A DNA stretch of 64,000 bases from Collybiopsis luxurians FD-317 M1 (lineage: Eukaryota; Basidiomycota; Agaricomycetes; Agaricales; Omphalotaceae), in the NCBI GenBank assembly GCA_000827265.1, contig KN834767.1:62001-126000 (forward strand). The letters run 5' to 3'. The position numbers and the translations under genes are program-made. The notes under the pieces were generated by a model. That model did no database searches, was not told the origin of the DNA, and saw only the letters and a list, made by a program, of their open reading frames with translations. Positions 44,084 through 56,400 of this stretch are shown piece after piece. Position 1 is the stretch's first letter. Each line of letters begins with the position of its first letter.

Positions 44084-47000
44084 TTATTCGCTTTTATTGA
44101 CAGAGCTTGCTGTGCGCAACCGCTCAACCCTGGTACGACTGCGGCATTGCTGCCTAGCCAAATCCTCCGCCTCCTCGTTCTTCAAAATTCCAACCACAGT
44201 CTTAGCCGCCATGACATCCTTGCGTACGTAAAATGCCTTGATAAACATTTTATACAAAGGCTTTACATGTCGTTTAAACGATATTTCCGGTTTCAAAGCT
44301 GACATCCCAAATGGCGTAGACGAAGACGAGGTCAATGAGGATCGAGTGCCAAAAGGGACATCGTTGAGTCTTCGCCAATGAGAACCAGCCGGATAACCTA
44401 AACGTATACAATTGTCAAAAAGCAAACGTGTTTTGCTGGGATCTACGCTTTTCCAGTGAAGCAAGGCTTTCACGAAGATATTGAACGTAACCCGATCCGG
44501 AATGAACCCAAAGGTTTCTACCAAGTATGTCTTCGCTCGAAAGATCTTCCTTACAACATGGACATTTCGAGTGCTGGAACGCCGGATGATGCGGTGCAAG
44601 AACAGGTTGCCAAGCCAAGTCTTAGCTGAGGTGTCCAGATACCGCAACGAACGCCGCAAGAGACCTTTGGCAGCTGCAGACCGCTTTGATCGTAGAAGAA
44701 TGGAGAAAGCGAGCTTGATACTTGGTATATCGTCCGGTTTGCGACAAAGAATAGACAATAGTTGCGAAGATGATCGACGATCAAAAGCAGCCGTTCCATG
44801 AAATACTCGGCGAAGCATTACTTCGTGTAAGGACAAGGACGAACGAATACTCGGTCTAGGATTTAGAAAGCGTCTAGCAAGCGTAACGGCACCACCTTTG
44901 TGCAGTCCAAGGAAAAGTTTCTGTCTGAACCGTTCTTCAGATAAATCTGACCTGGTCTTTGAGATGTGACGAAGACGAGCGGCAAGACGATATTGGCGAT
45001 GACGAAGAAGGCTGGCGAGTAATCTATGCAGGAATCGATCATTGAGAAAAGAAGGGACACGTTTGTTCATTAGCTCTGCTATCCGTACAACATCCAATGC
45101 ACGACCAGAGGCGATCAAGGTCATGAGAGGATACCGCAAAGGATACTTCATAAACGGCGGAGGGGCTTTTGCCTGTAGAAACCTGATTAAAGCTTGCCCT
45201 AAGCTGCGTGCAGATACCGGAGCCAGGTACGGATAACGCTCAGCTCTTAACGATTCCAGTACAACTAAGAGCACCTTTTCCAAGGGTGCAAGTTCCAACA
45301 CGCGCTCGAGCATTGGGTAGACAACATGAACTCGGGTTGGGGCTAAAGCCACTGCTAGCCAAGTCGTGACGTTCTGTCTAATCGGTATATTGTCGGATAG
45401 ACAGAACTCATAAAATTCATGTGCCAACTGAACGTCCCGGGGAAGCAGTTGTTGAATGATCACTTCCGCATGATGCTGAACGAGAGAAGATGGGGAACCG
45501 GCGGCAGTAGCAGCTTGCTGCATTCCAAAGAACTGAAGAGTGTCTGTCCAGATCTTTCCATGACACTGGATCGAGGCCTCGACGTAGTCTCCCATGAGAG
45601 CTTCAACCTGGATTCGATCGGCAGCCGTGTACTTTGGATCCAACTTGGAAAGGGCAAAATCCACGATGCAACGGCTGCATCGTTCCAGAATGTCAAGATC
45701 TCGGGTCCGCGCAGCGAGCCGTAAAAACGAGCCAACAATAGCGCGAGAGACAAAGATCGGCCGGTCAGATGCACCAATCCTCTCCCATTTTCCCAACAGG
45801 CCCCTCATGATGGAACGAACTTCACTCGGATCGGAAGATGGCGCGATTCCAGGAACCATAGTTTCGAGGATCGACAAGGTCAAAACAACATGCCAGTCAC
45901 TAAAATGCGGCTCGAAAGATACGTGGTCGAAGTTGAGGGTATGACCAACAGCAGCATTATCACGTGCTGCCTGATGCAGCGCAAATAACGAAAAGTTTGC
46001 CCAGCGAATTTCAATTGGGACGGAAGGAGAGAGGATGTTCTGTAGTTGGCGACGACCCCATTGCTGAACAGATATGGGAACTGGAAGTTGGAAGAAGGAA
46101 AAGAGCGGAGCTCCGAGACTTGCGACAAGTTGAGAAAGATCTACGGGAAGACGCTCGTGCCGCTTCGTAAGATCATTGTACATGTGGGTAGCAAGATAAT
46201 GACTGGGTCGAACCGAACTGTGTGTGATCCGAAAACGATTCCGTAGAGAAAGCAAAAACTTGTTCCTTGAAGATAGGGTCAAGTTTTCCGGGTTCGAAAG
46301 GAAGACATTCCATATTAGACGAAGTGAGCGTCTGTGCAGGTTTGAATGCAATGCCAACATGCTACAGAGGTCTGCAACGGCCATATCGAGACATTCCGGG
46401 TCACCAGATGCCAGCAAAGCTTCAAAATAAGGGGCTAGGATGTCAGGGAAGCGAGTTTGTTTCCATATTCGATGATAGTGGAATGAGGCATTGGAAAGAA
46501 AGCCTACGAACTTGGTTAAATGGTTTTAAAATAAGCAACGTTCAAACCACCAACCGACTCTATTATCCCGTTCACTAGCATGGAATTTTGCGATCCAAGC
46601 CCACATAAGCCAGTAATGATCTCCGCGATTAAGCGAGTAGCCCAGCTTCTCTTTGTCTTTTGCCACGCGAAAAACATACTTCCAGAATGAACCAGAGGAC
46701 CGCTGCGAGTCTTCTATATGAGCATTGGTGATTCGCGGGGCACTGGATGGAAGCGAAGACGTTCCAAATACGCTGATCAAAGCACTGAGTTGACGAGGAC
46801 TGAAACTTGAATGCTGCGAACGTGCCCGTAGTGATTCGTACAAAGTAGCAACGGTCTCTGGCGCGAGTTTCTTGAGAGAGCACGAAAGAGTCACGAGACT
46901 CTTATCTTGCTGCTGAACCTTGAAGGACGCGTTAGCGGAGACATTGACGCGTCGAGAGCTTGCTGGCCGTTCGTTCGGACTCAGAGAAGACTTGTTTCTA

Positions 47001-47110
47001 GCGAGGAGTCTGCAAACAGGGTTCAGCCAAAGAAAATACTCCGTATGTCTTTGAAGTACGTACCGAATGCCGCCCGAAGTCTGGACGGTCGACTGAAGCC
47101 ATCGCAACAT
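44084..47110 (-). CDS. Large helical PPR-like protein, probably mitochondrial
   Basis: Three exons in minus order: 47110-47064, 47009-46559 and 46510-44084, coding for 974 aa. The N-terminus MLRWLQSTVQTSGGIRLLAR is rich in Arg, Ser and hydrophobics with no acids, as in a mitochondrial presequence. The rest is almost entirely alpha-helical with short repeated helix pairs, such as PLMTLIASGRALDVVRIAEL, FLHRLLASLLRHRQYRLAAR and FGFIPDRVTFNIFVKALLH. The last fits the PPR helix pattern PDxVTFNxxxKALL. This suggests a fungal PPR/TPR-type organellar RNA-binding protein. A clear family match is not evident, and the repeats are too degenerate to count. The start was chosen for the presequence; an in-frame ATG at 47206 exists. 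Confidence 0.72.
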
Positions 47111-47485
47111 TCCATTGCCAGTGAGGAAGGAGGTCGTTGACGTTGACGGCGAGCGTTCAAAGTAACTCGGAAATTCGGCATCTCTGCATAAAACTGTACA
47201 GATCATGTGACTGTGTACTATTATTTCCTAATGCGGCCACGAGGATACAAGGACACAAATTTCGCGATGGCAGCTTCAACTTCAATTTCACTCACTGGGT
47301 TAGTATTGTCGTTTTCACTTTCGGTGGGGAACGTCTTTTAATACTTCTTAACAGTTTCTAGTCCTTGAAATATCCAGTGGCATACCAAAAGGTCACTAGG
47401 GAGGCACTCATATCGTTTTACCTAAACAGTGAGCTCAGTCCTTGTCCTTACAAGATATCAATCTAAAGGGAACGACAGTATCAAA
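47111..47485. other. divergent promoter region, PPR-like / ribosomal protein P0
   Basis: 375 bases between divergent start codons. No further gene seen. Confidence 0.55.
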
Positions 47486-48532
47486 ATGGGAGCAGGCCGC
47501 GCAGAAAAAGAACTCTACTTTATCAAGCTCAAGGAGCTTCTCAATAAATATCGTGCGCTCATATTATTTCCTATCAAAGAAATCGGGATCTGACTTTATT
47601 TTTTTTCAGCTTCCATCTTCATCGTTAATGTCGACAATGTGGGGTCGAATCAAATGCATCAGATTCGAGTCGCACTCCGTGGCAAAGGTGTTGTTTTAAT
47701 GGGCAAGAACACTATGGTCCGAAGGGCTCTCCGATCCATCCTCTCTGAACACCCCCACTTCGAAAAACTCCTCCCTCATGTCAAGGGTAACATTGGTTTC
47801 GTCTTCACCACCGGTGACCTCAAGGACGTTCGTGAAGTGATTGTCTCCAACAAAGTTGCTGCTCCTGCCCGTGCCGGAGCCTTTGCGCCTAAAGACGTCA
47901 CAGTCCCTGCTGGTAACACTGGTATGGAACCCGGAAAGACTTCTTTCTTCCAGGCTCTCGGTATCCCCACCAAGATTGCTCGTGGTACCATCGAAATTGT
48001 TTCTGATGTCAAGGTCGTCACCGCTGGTACCCGTGTCGGTACCTCTGAAGCTACCCTGCTCAACATGTTGAACATTTCGCCGTTCACGTACGGTATGACC
48101 GTTGTTCAGATTTTCTCCTCTGGAAACGCGTTCGCCCCGGATGTTCTCGACGTTGACGAGTCGGAGCTTATTGGTCGCTTCATGTCGGGTATCAAGACCA
48201 TTGCTGCCATTTCTTTGGCTATCAACTACCCCACCATTGTGTCTGTGATGCACACCCTCGTTAACGCGTACAAAAACCTCATTGCCGTTTCCCTTGCTAC
48301 CGACTACACTTTCGAGGGTTCTGAGAAGGCAAGTTAATATTGTTATTTGAAACTTCTGTCTTATTGATTGTCTTTGCAGATCAAGGAATACCTCGAAAAC
48401 CCCGAGGCTTTCGCCGTTGCTGCACCAGCCGCCGCCGCCGCCGCTCCAGCCGCTGAAGCTGCCAAGGAGGAAGCTAAGGAGGAAGAAGCAGAGGAAAGTG
48501 ACGAGGACATGGGTCTTGGCCTATTCGACTAA
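47486..48532 (+). CDS. RPP0: 60S acidic ribosomal protein P0 (uL10)
   Basis: Three exons: 47486-47552, 47610-48328 and 48380-48532, coding for 312 aa. Blocks: [71 protein letters not shown] and [20 protein letters not shown]. Also present are [17 protein letters not shown], the Ala-rich hinge ([20 protein letters not shown]) and the invariant stalk tail [11 protein letters not shown], which recruits P1/P2 and elongation factors. Length and motifs match eukaryotic P0. The second intron (48329-48379) uses a GC donor: AAG/GCAAGT, with acceptor TTTGCAG and phase 0. Reading past it would hit a stop within three codons. Codon use is highly biased, as expected of a ribosomal protein. Confidence 0.97.
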
Positions 48533-49054
48533 GCGGCTCGATGTTCCGTATCTACAATTGTTTCGATATAGTTGTAATGGATATTTTGCTAAGCTCATAG
48601 TTGTAATTGAGAATTTATCGATGAAGGCTGAATTCCTGGTATGGTAATAAATTCTTCGGCTGTGAACGGAAGGAGGAATTTCGGGGTCACACTATTTTCC
48701 GTGACCTCATCCAGCTCATCATAGTAAAATCATAGACGATGCAAATCTCCTGTTGTTGTTGAACCATTACCAGCTCTACTTTCTTCCACATCCCTAATAT
48801 CTGAACGCTAGTCTGTCCATTATAACATACTCGCCTACTAGTCTCTGTCTTTCAGAAAAAAAAATTCATATTCAGAGAAACTAACCCTCAATTCGGTACA
48901 ACTTTCCAGCACGTTCGTCGACGATCTGTGATTCTAGGAATTTACCTTTACAAGTAAATAGTCCAATCCTGCCCAATTCCGTCTACATCCGATAATCTTT
49001 TTTGATCTTCGTGGCTTTATTCAGTCTTCTGAATCTCTACTTAAACCCAACCAA
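48533..49054. other. spacer between P0 and trehalose-6-phosphate synthase
   Basis: About 520 bases holding the P0 3' flank and the TPS1 5' flank. No gene recognised. Confidence 0.55.
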
Positions 49055-50940
49055 ATGGCCTCTTTCTTCTCACCCACCGACAATCCCAGCAACATGGAGT
49101 TTGGCGACGACAAGAAACACCTTATTGTCGTGTCTAATCGACTCCCCATTACCATTAGCAAGGATGCTAATGGTGAATATCACTTCAAGATGTCTTCCGG
49201 TGGTCTTGTCTCTGCCCTGTCCGGTTTTAAAAAGTCGCTCAGTTTCACGTGGATCGGCTGGCCGGGGTTCTTCATTCCTCCAAAGGACCGCGAACTCGTC
49301 GATAAGCGGCTCATGGAGGAATACTCTTGTCAAGCCGTCTATCTGGAAGATGAAGTCGCCGATCGACATTACAACGGTTTCTCCAATTCCATCCTTTGGC
49401 CCTTGTTCCACTATCACCCTGGAGAAATGAACTTTGACGAAGAAAACTGGTTGGCGTATCGGCAGGCGAATATGCAGTTCGCAGAGGCCGTTCGCCAGCA
49501 AGTCACCCCTGGGTCAATGGTCTGGGTCCAGGATTACCATCTCATGCTCCTTCCGATGCTACTCCGAGGACTGATAGATGGAAACAAGGCTGGCGGAGAA
49601 TACACGGTCAACGAGTTACATAAAATTACCGAAGGTGTTGAAGGTGAAGACCCAACCGCCGACAAGGAAAAGATTCCCGGAATAAAGATTGGGTTTTTCC
49701 TTCATACTCCATTTCCGAGTAGCGAAATCTATAGGTTTGTCCGTTCTCGATTCGGAGAGTCGAGTTTGGAAATTTAGCCCCCTGCTTTAGAATTCTTCCA
49801 GTCCGACGTGAGATCCTCCTTGGTATCCTATATTGCGACTTGATAGGGTTCCATACCTACGACTATGCTCGTCACTTTCTCTCGTCGTGTACACGTATTC
49901 TTGGACTTCCCACCATGCCTAATGGGGTCGAGTTCGAAGGGCGTATGGCTCACGTCGGTACCTTCCCGATTGGTATTGAGCCTGGCTCGTTCATCGAGGT
50001 ACACTCTTCCTCAGAGACGCGTCATATAACTTTGCTGACTCGGTCTTAAAGAATCTGAAAAAGGACTCGGTGAAAATGCGTATCGCTGCACTCGAGCAAC
50101 GATTCCACGGCATGAAAGTCATAGTGGGTGTTGACCGATTGGACTACATCAAAGGTGTTCCACAGAAGCTTCATGCTCTCGAATTATTTTTGTCCCAGCA
50201 TCCAGAATGGATAGGAAAGGTGCGTGCGCCACGTCTGTCAATCTGACCCCCAACTTACACGCACATACCATTTCTTAGGTCGTCCTTGTCCAATTAGCTG
50301 TTCCCTCGCGTCAAGATGTCGAAGAATATCAAAATTTGCGATCCATCGTAAATGAGCTGGTTGGTCGTATCAATGGACGGTTCGGAACAGTCGACTTCAT
50401 GCCGATTCACTTTATGCACAAAAGCTTGCCGTTTGACGAACTTTGCGCGTTGTACGCCGTCAGTGATGTGTGCTTGGTTACCAGTACAAGGGATGGTATG
50501 AATCTTGTGAGTTCATGCTGACATTCAACTTTCACGGGTTCAACTCGTGCTTACCATGAGTCCCTCAGGTCTCATATGAGTACATTGCTTGCCAGCAAGC
50601 ACGCCAAGGAGTCATGATCCTTTCCGAATTTGCCGGTGCCGCGCAAAGTCTGAATGGCTCAATCGTCGTGAATCCATGGGACTCGCAGCAGGTCGCCGAC
50701 GCTATTCACGAAGCGGTGATTAGAGATGCTCCTGCACGCGCCGAGAATCATAGGAAGCTGTTCAAATATGTGAACAAGTACAGCGCGGCGTTTTGGGGTA
50801 CGAGTTTTATCAAGGAAATGACGCGTATCAGGTCTGGGGATGCTTTGAAAGACAAGGAAGGACAGGCGGTGTTGAAAGCTAAGGGTGACGCTGGAGGGAC
50901 TGGACAGTCGGTACCGGTGACTCCTGCTATCAAAGCATAG
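49055..50940 (+). CDS. TPS1: Trehalose-6-phosphate synthase (UDP-forming), GT20
   Basis: Five exons: 49055-49734, 49791-49998, 50052-50219, 50279-50506 and 50569-50940, coding for 551 aa. Conserved blocks: LIVVSNRLPITI, MSSGGLVSALSG, WIGWPG, YNGFSNSILWPLFHY, WVQDYHLMLLP, IGFFLHTPFPSSEIYR, LIGFHTYDYARHFLSS and FPIGIEPGSFIE. The donor-site region follows with VGVDRLDYIKGVPQKLHALE, QLAVPSRQDVEEY, DFMPIHFMHKSLPFDEL, SDVCLVTSTRDGMNLVSYEY and LSEFAGAAQSLNGSIVVNPW. This is the standard single-domain Tps1 that makes trehalose-6-phosphate from UDP-glucose and glucose-6-phosphate in stress protection and glycolytic control. There is no phosphatase domain. A 25-residue insert (EYTVNELHKITEGVEGEDP region) sits before PGIKIGFF. 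Identity is certain. Confidence 0.97.
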
Positions 50941-51929
50941 TTCGGCTGCTCGAGGATGTCTCCCTCCGACGCTAGGGATTTCCATATTTTGATTGTCATT
51001 GAAGGAACAGCCTCATTCACGACGGTCGAGGTGCATTTTTTATTTACTTATGGATTTTCTATAGAGCAAACCGCTTTTACTTTACTCTGCATCTCAATCG
51101 TAGATGTTTGTAAATTACCAACAAAACACGAATTAATTCTTATCCGTATTGAAAATATGTCCGTGAGCTTGAATGCGAAGAAAGAACAGGCAGAACGACT
51201 ACTTACTGGTTTTGGTAAGAAATTTGGTTAATCCTGGCGCGCACGATATGATGCAATTGAATGACTGCCGACTTGAGACTGCCGGTGCGGTGGCTGACAC
51301 CGTAAGGGCAATTGAAAAATCAACAACCTCCCCTAGGCCTCATTGCGAAGAAGTAGGAGAATTTCACAACTAGTTTCACACCTGCTCACACGATAAAACA
51401 ACGGTAGTAACCAAGAACACAACGTAGGTCTGGCCGAGCACATTCATCGCTTCCCTACTACTCGCCGTGATTCACGCCAGCCCTAATCGCTTTGGGTCCG
51501 ATGCTAACCTCGCCGTCAACCGTAACCGGACCATGATAAGTATAGAGACGGGGAGACATTTGGTATACCGTCACACAGGGTGGTGGGCTTGGAATTGGTA
51601 CCCAACGTGAGGGGATGCAGCCCTGGACATCTTGAGAAGTTACACATCTAAGCGCAGTTCTCCATTCGAATCTAGGGAGAACTTTTACCCACAGACGTGC
51701 GTATTGAGTTTGTCTTGACTGCACAGAGCTCTCAAGATGAGGCAACCAGTCCGTCAGGCTCCAGCGTCGAAGTAGTGACTCGTTGGACTGGCTCGATGCG
51801 AGCTTGTGATTCAGTACTGTTTCAACAACTGGAGTCTACGAGACACCAACGGGATGCTGAAACGTATACCTTGAAGCAGTGGAATCGAGAAGACACATGA
51901 AAGCCAATTCCAATGGCTAGAGATAAAAA
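50941..51929. other. spacer between TPS1 and the repeat block
   Basis: About 1 kb. No gene or RNA seen; scattered short ORFs only. Right edge passes into the first repeat copy. Confidence 0.45.
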
Positions 51930-53350
51930 GCATGAGAATCACTGATGTGAGTCGGGAGATGTCGAGCTCGAGAACGCATTCTCTACACTGTTGACTACGG
52001 TCAGTCAGGGCGTGATTACATGACATTACCCTGGGATTTAAAATTGAGACCTTCGAGCTGGTATTTTGGAGAAAGAAAAAAAGGAAGAATGGGAGAACTG
52101 TCGTCCCGTTCTTTAACGATGGAGTATTTCGAGAAGCTTAAGCGCCACTGAGACGCTAAGCTGGCACGAAAATTTTAAACTCCATTTTCAGCCATCAATA
52201 CCATTTCGAGCTCGAAAGCTGTAGAGCCGAAGTCCACGATGAATTGCAAAGAGAGAGAAGGTGATTTAGGGCCTTGCGGACGATCGTGAGCGTATGACAC
52301 TAATAACATTTGTTCTCCTAGAAATCTGGGCTATTTGACGAGATTTCTTTCTTTCTTTCCTGCTGCGGTTGCTGCAGCGAAGAACATTGTTTATATTTGT
52401 AGGATACCGCTGATCCGGGAGAGGAGTCCACAATCTATCCACATCGGCCTGAAATTACGTCTAACACTCGAACGAGAGAGCAGAATAAGAATAATGCAGT
52501 GTAATTTGAGCAGCGGGACCTGCTAGGTACTCGTGGAGAGAGCCAGAGAACTGGTTTTTTGGGGATATTTTGACACTCATCGATATAGATATGGAGCAGG
52601 CTGTTGAATCTCAGCGGCATAAACGGGTAATCATGTATCGAGCTATAGCACTTACTAAACGCACAAAGCTAGGTTGAAGGAACGATCTGGCTCGAGTCGG
52701 TTTGAAATCAAGTTCGGCAAGTATACTACTCCCGCAGGAAGTGTAAGAAAGGCACTGGAAACTGTTCATAGATATAGTTCAGGCGCTGGAATTTGCAACG
52801 ATGGCTTCATTAAATTGAGCAGTAGACTTACAAAAAACTTACCAAGCCTACTTATAAAGCTGAACGATTAACGTAAGGAGATGCCAGATACTCGCACATC
52901 CGCTTCTTTCAGACATTACTGAAACGGCGGATTGAACGAACTGCCAGTTTAGAACGACACCGGCGACCGCGTCCTGAATAATGACGTAAATAGCACAGCT
53001 GAGGCGCGTTGACCACAGACCACTGGCGGATAGAGCATTGGATCTACTTTGGATATACTTTGGACATACAGCAGAGTTGGCAATATCGAGCGCTTGACGT
53101 TTTTTAAATTACGTACTGAACTCAAATCGATCAAATTTAAGCTTAGCTACGGATTTTGTTGCTAGCGCCTACCCTATGGATAGCAGTAAGCTGAAATGGA
53201 GAACAACAATAACTTCTGAAGTATTCCCAACATCACAAGTTGCGACTAGAAGCAATAGCTTGAGAAAATCAGCGCTTGACTTCTCCAAACCAAGTCAAAC
53301 TGCAAAGTTCCTCTGTTCAGTCTTCAGGCTTTATCTCTAGTGGCAATAGA
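51930..53350 (+). repeat. degenerate repeat, copy 1 (truncated)
   Basis: Shares ordered landmarks with copy 2: AGATGTCGAGCTCGAG (51958 versus 53451), AAAGCTGTAGAG (52215 versus 53713), CTGCTGCGG-TGC-GCAGC near 52360 and 53878, TTTGGGGATAT (52555 versus 54118) and the decayed segment near 53205-53350. It stops where copies 2 and 3 continue for over 2 kb, so it is 3'-truncated. No ORF of note. Many substitutions and small indels indicate an old duplication. Confidence 0.6.
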
Positions 53351-53429
53351 AAAGCTAGAATCTGTATATTCTATATATTGAAATAAAGTAAAGACTACAA
53401 CTGGAGACAGAAAATTATAACTGTATGAA

Positions 53430-56400
53430 TCATGAATCGTGAATCGCGAGAGATGTCGAGCTCGAGTAAATCCTTCAGATTGTCGGTAGGGCCTGATTAA
53501 TGTGACTATAAGGCTTGGAACCGGGACCTTCAAGCTTGAACTGAATTATTAAATTGGATATTTCAAAGGCAAAAAGGGAAAAATGGGTGTACTTTCGTCC
53601 AGTTCTTCAACGACGAAGTGTTTCGGGAAGTTTAGGCGCCACCAACTGACGCTGACGCTAAACTCGAAAATTTTGAACTCCAATCTCAGTCATCGATGCC
53701 ATATCGGGACTTAAAGCTGTAGAGTATTTACTTACCAATTATATCCGGTCAACGTTGACAGAGAAGGTGACTCGGGTAGCCTTGCGGATGATCGTGCTAT
53801 CAACATATATTTCTTCCCGAAATCTGAGCTATTAGAAAACATCAAGAACTGTAAGTAGCGTCTCTCTCGTATCTTTTCTGCTGCGGCTGCGGCAGCAAGC
53901 GAGAATACCTTGTGTGTTTAGAGATGGCCGTACGTGTACATCCCAAAACAAGTTTTTTGGCCATTGGCGGACGTGTATGACACGCAATCTATCCAGCTTG
54001 AATGATCATTACGTCCAGCCTACAGAGGCGATATGAACTGAGCACAATGAAAATAATTCAGTGATACTTGACCAGCTGGACCTACCGGGTACTCATGCAG
54101 ACAGGAAAAGAACTAGCTTTTGGGGATATCCTGATATCTATCAAAGTAGACTGCTGTCCAATCTTCCAGCGACATACGCGGGTGAGACAAGAGGACCGTA
54201 TCAAATCGAGTACCGCAGCTTAATAGAAATGCGAATCCCTAGGTTGCAGGAACAATCAAGAAACACTCTGGCTCGAGTCGGTTTTAACTCGAAGTTGGAC
54301 AAGTACACTGGTTGAACAGCACCTGGAGGTTAGGAGAAACTGTTCAAAGTAGTTGAAGGGTGCCTGCGATGGCTTCATCAAGGTGAGCGGTGAGGCTTCG
54401 GGGCTGCCAGAACCAGGAAGACAGAACGAACGGAAAGAAATGACCATCGGCGAGATAAGCAGTCCCGGGGAAGATGCGCAATGAAGCTTCAAAATCGAGC
54501 GGATCAACGGCGCTTGCTCCTTGATCGTTGAAGAGAAGGCCAGTGCTTTTACCATGCAGGCGCGCCAGTGCTGTTGGGATAATCGCCGGAACAGTCACTC
54601 GAGTAGACAGAGAATATGAAGATATTTCCGTTTGACCTCGTAGTGGAGTAGGAGGGAAGCAAACAGATGGGGAGTAAAACTACAGCGTAAATTTTGAAAT
54701 GGAACTGCTCGGTGAGCAACCGGCAACTCGGCAAATAATATCTCCAACAAATACCTGGATAGAGAAGTCCATGGATAGCAGTACTGTTCAACGAGTCGGT
54801 TTAGAGAGTCACTATAGCTTCTGAAGCGTTCTGAATGTTGCAGTTTGCGACAATAAGGGGAGACAGGAGCTTGAGAAAAGTAAGCGCCGGATATCTTCCC
54901 TCAACCGGACCGGCAATAAACTGGGTATGGTCTGGTTTTCATTGTTTTCATTGCGGAAGCCAAGTCGAACTATATTCCCACTAGCCCTTGAGGTGTCTAA
55001 CTGATAACTTTTGGGTAAACAAGATGAATTTGACTATTGCTGGCAATTGAATATCTCTCCATCAGACTCCAGCTGCCTTTGCTGAATGGTCTGGCTCTTG
55101 AAGTCTTTGTCTTCATAGAAAATCGAGAGGAGTGAGTTATGTTCCTTAGGGCTGAAAAAAGAGGTTGACAAGAAACCGGGGTACTTGGCTTTACGAACTA
55201 CGAACCAGGTTGATTCCGCCTCCGAGTAAGTTTTTTTTCTTACGCTAAACTTGGGTTGAAAATTTGAATTCGAGGTTTGTCCCTTAAGTTTTTTTATTCA
55301 CACCCTCTCCGTTTGGGTGCAAAGCTGTAGAACAGGCAACGCTTTGGGGGTGATAATCCATCAACCACGGCGACAGGAACTCGCAGTAGTACTAGACGAC
55401 AGCACTCAAAATTTTCAGAAACTGAAACTCGCTACTAAAAGCTCGCGTATAGAGCGATATACGCGACAATGGAAGCCGTTAGGAAATCAAGACTCGAACA
55501 TAGGAAAATGTCAGATGCTGTACATTTGCATAGTTAGGATTTCAATGAAGGAAATCAACTGCTACTGCTGAACCATTGGAGCTGCGCAAGCAAAATCTGC
55601 ATACAAGAGCTTTGGACAATATAAAATTTTGGAGCTCAGATGAGAAAGATCATACTGTAGCATCGCCACTGCTATGTGTCAATGACGGTATTACATAGGG
55701 ACGAACCACTAGGGACATGTCGCCAGTGACCCGACTTTCACCTCACTCCAAATACTGCGTTTCATTTTAACTCTTTAGAGTAATTATTTCCATCATGAAC
55801 GTCACTTCCTACAGCATGCCACTTAAGTGATGAAAGCACTTCTGACACCAGAGGCAGGGGGTCAGTACACGGAAGCTCAATATGTAACCATTAATGTCAT
55901 AGTACATTCCACTTTATCTCAATCCTTACTGTAAATCGAAGGCTTCCTTTTGGTGCGTCATGGCGGCCATTTACTCCACGATCCACGATTGTTGAACGTT
56001 GATGAACCGCTCCGCGAGGCCTGTCTATCGCGTATCTCTCCTGATCTCCGCGAATCAATGAAAGACGTACATCGGCGTTCATCTATTTGCTGAATTTTTT
56101 CAACGGCCGAGTGAGATAAGAGTAAAATATTTTTGAACTGGTCCAGACGCTTCTAGTAGTCAATAGTGAGCTGATCTTTTGCGCAGCAGCCTTGGAACTT
56201 CGGAAGAGGCTCATGTTCTTGGACCTCTACAGCTTTTCGATTCTGTATCCAGTTCCTAGATCGCCAAGGTAGCTTCTGGCTAACTGTAGACTTCTGGAGG
56301 TAACCGTTTAATACGGACCCTGATGTAGTTTACTAACCAAAGCCTTGCAGAATTTCTCGGGCCAAGTAGGGTATCAACAAGGTATCAAAGGAAAACGGCG

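Noticed and set aside
44481..46578. several plus-strand ORFs of 65-116 aa
   Set aside because: All are antisense to the large PPR-like coding exon and have no independent features.
47696..48253. 185-aa minus-strand ORF
   Set aside because: Antisense of the strongly codon-biased ribosomal protein P0 gene.
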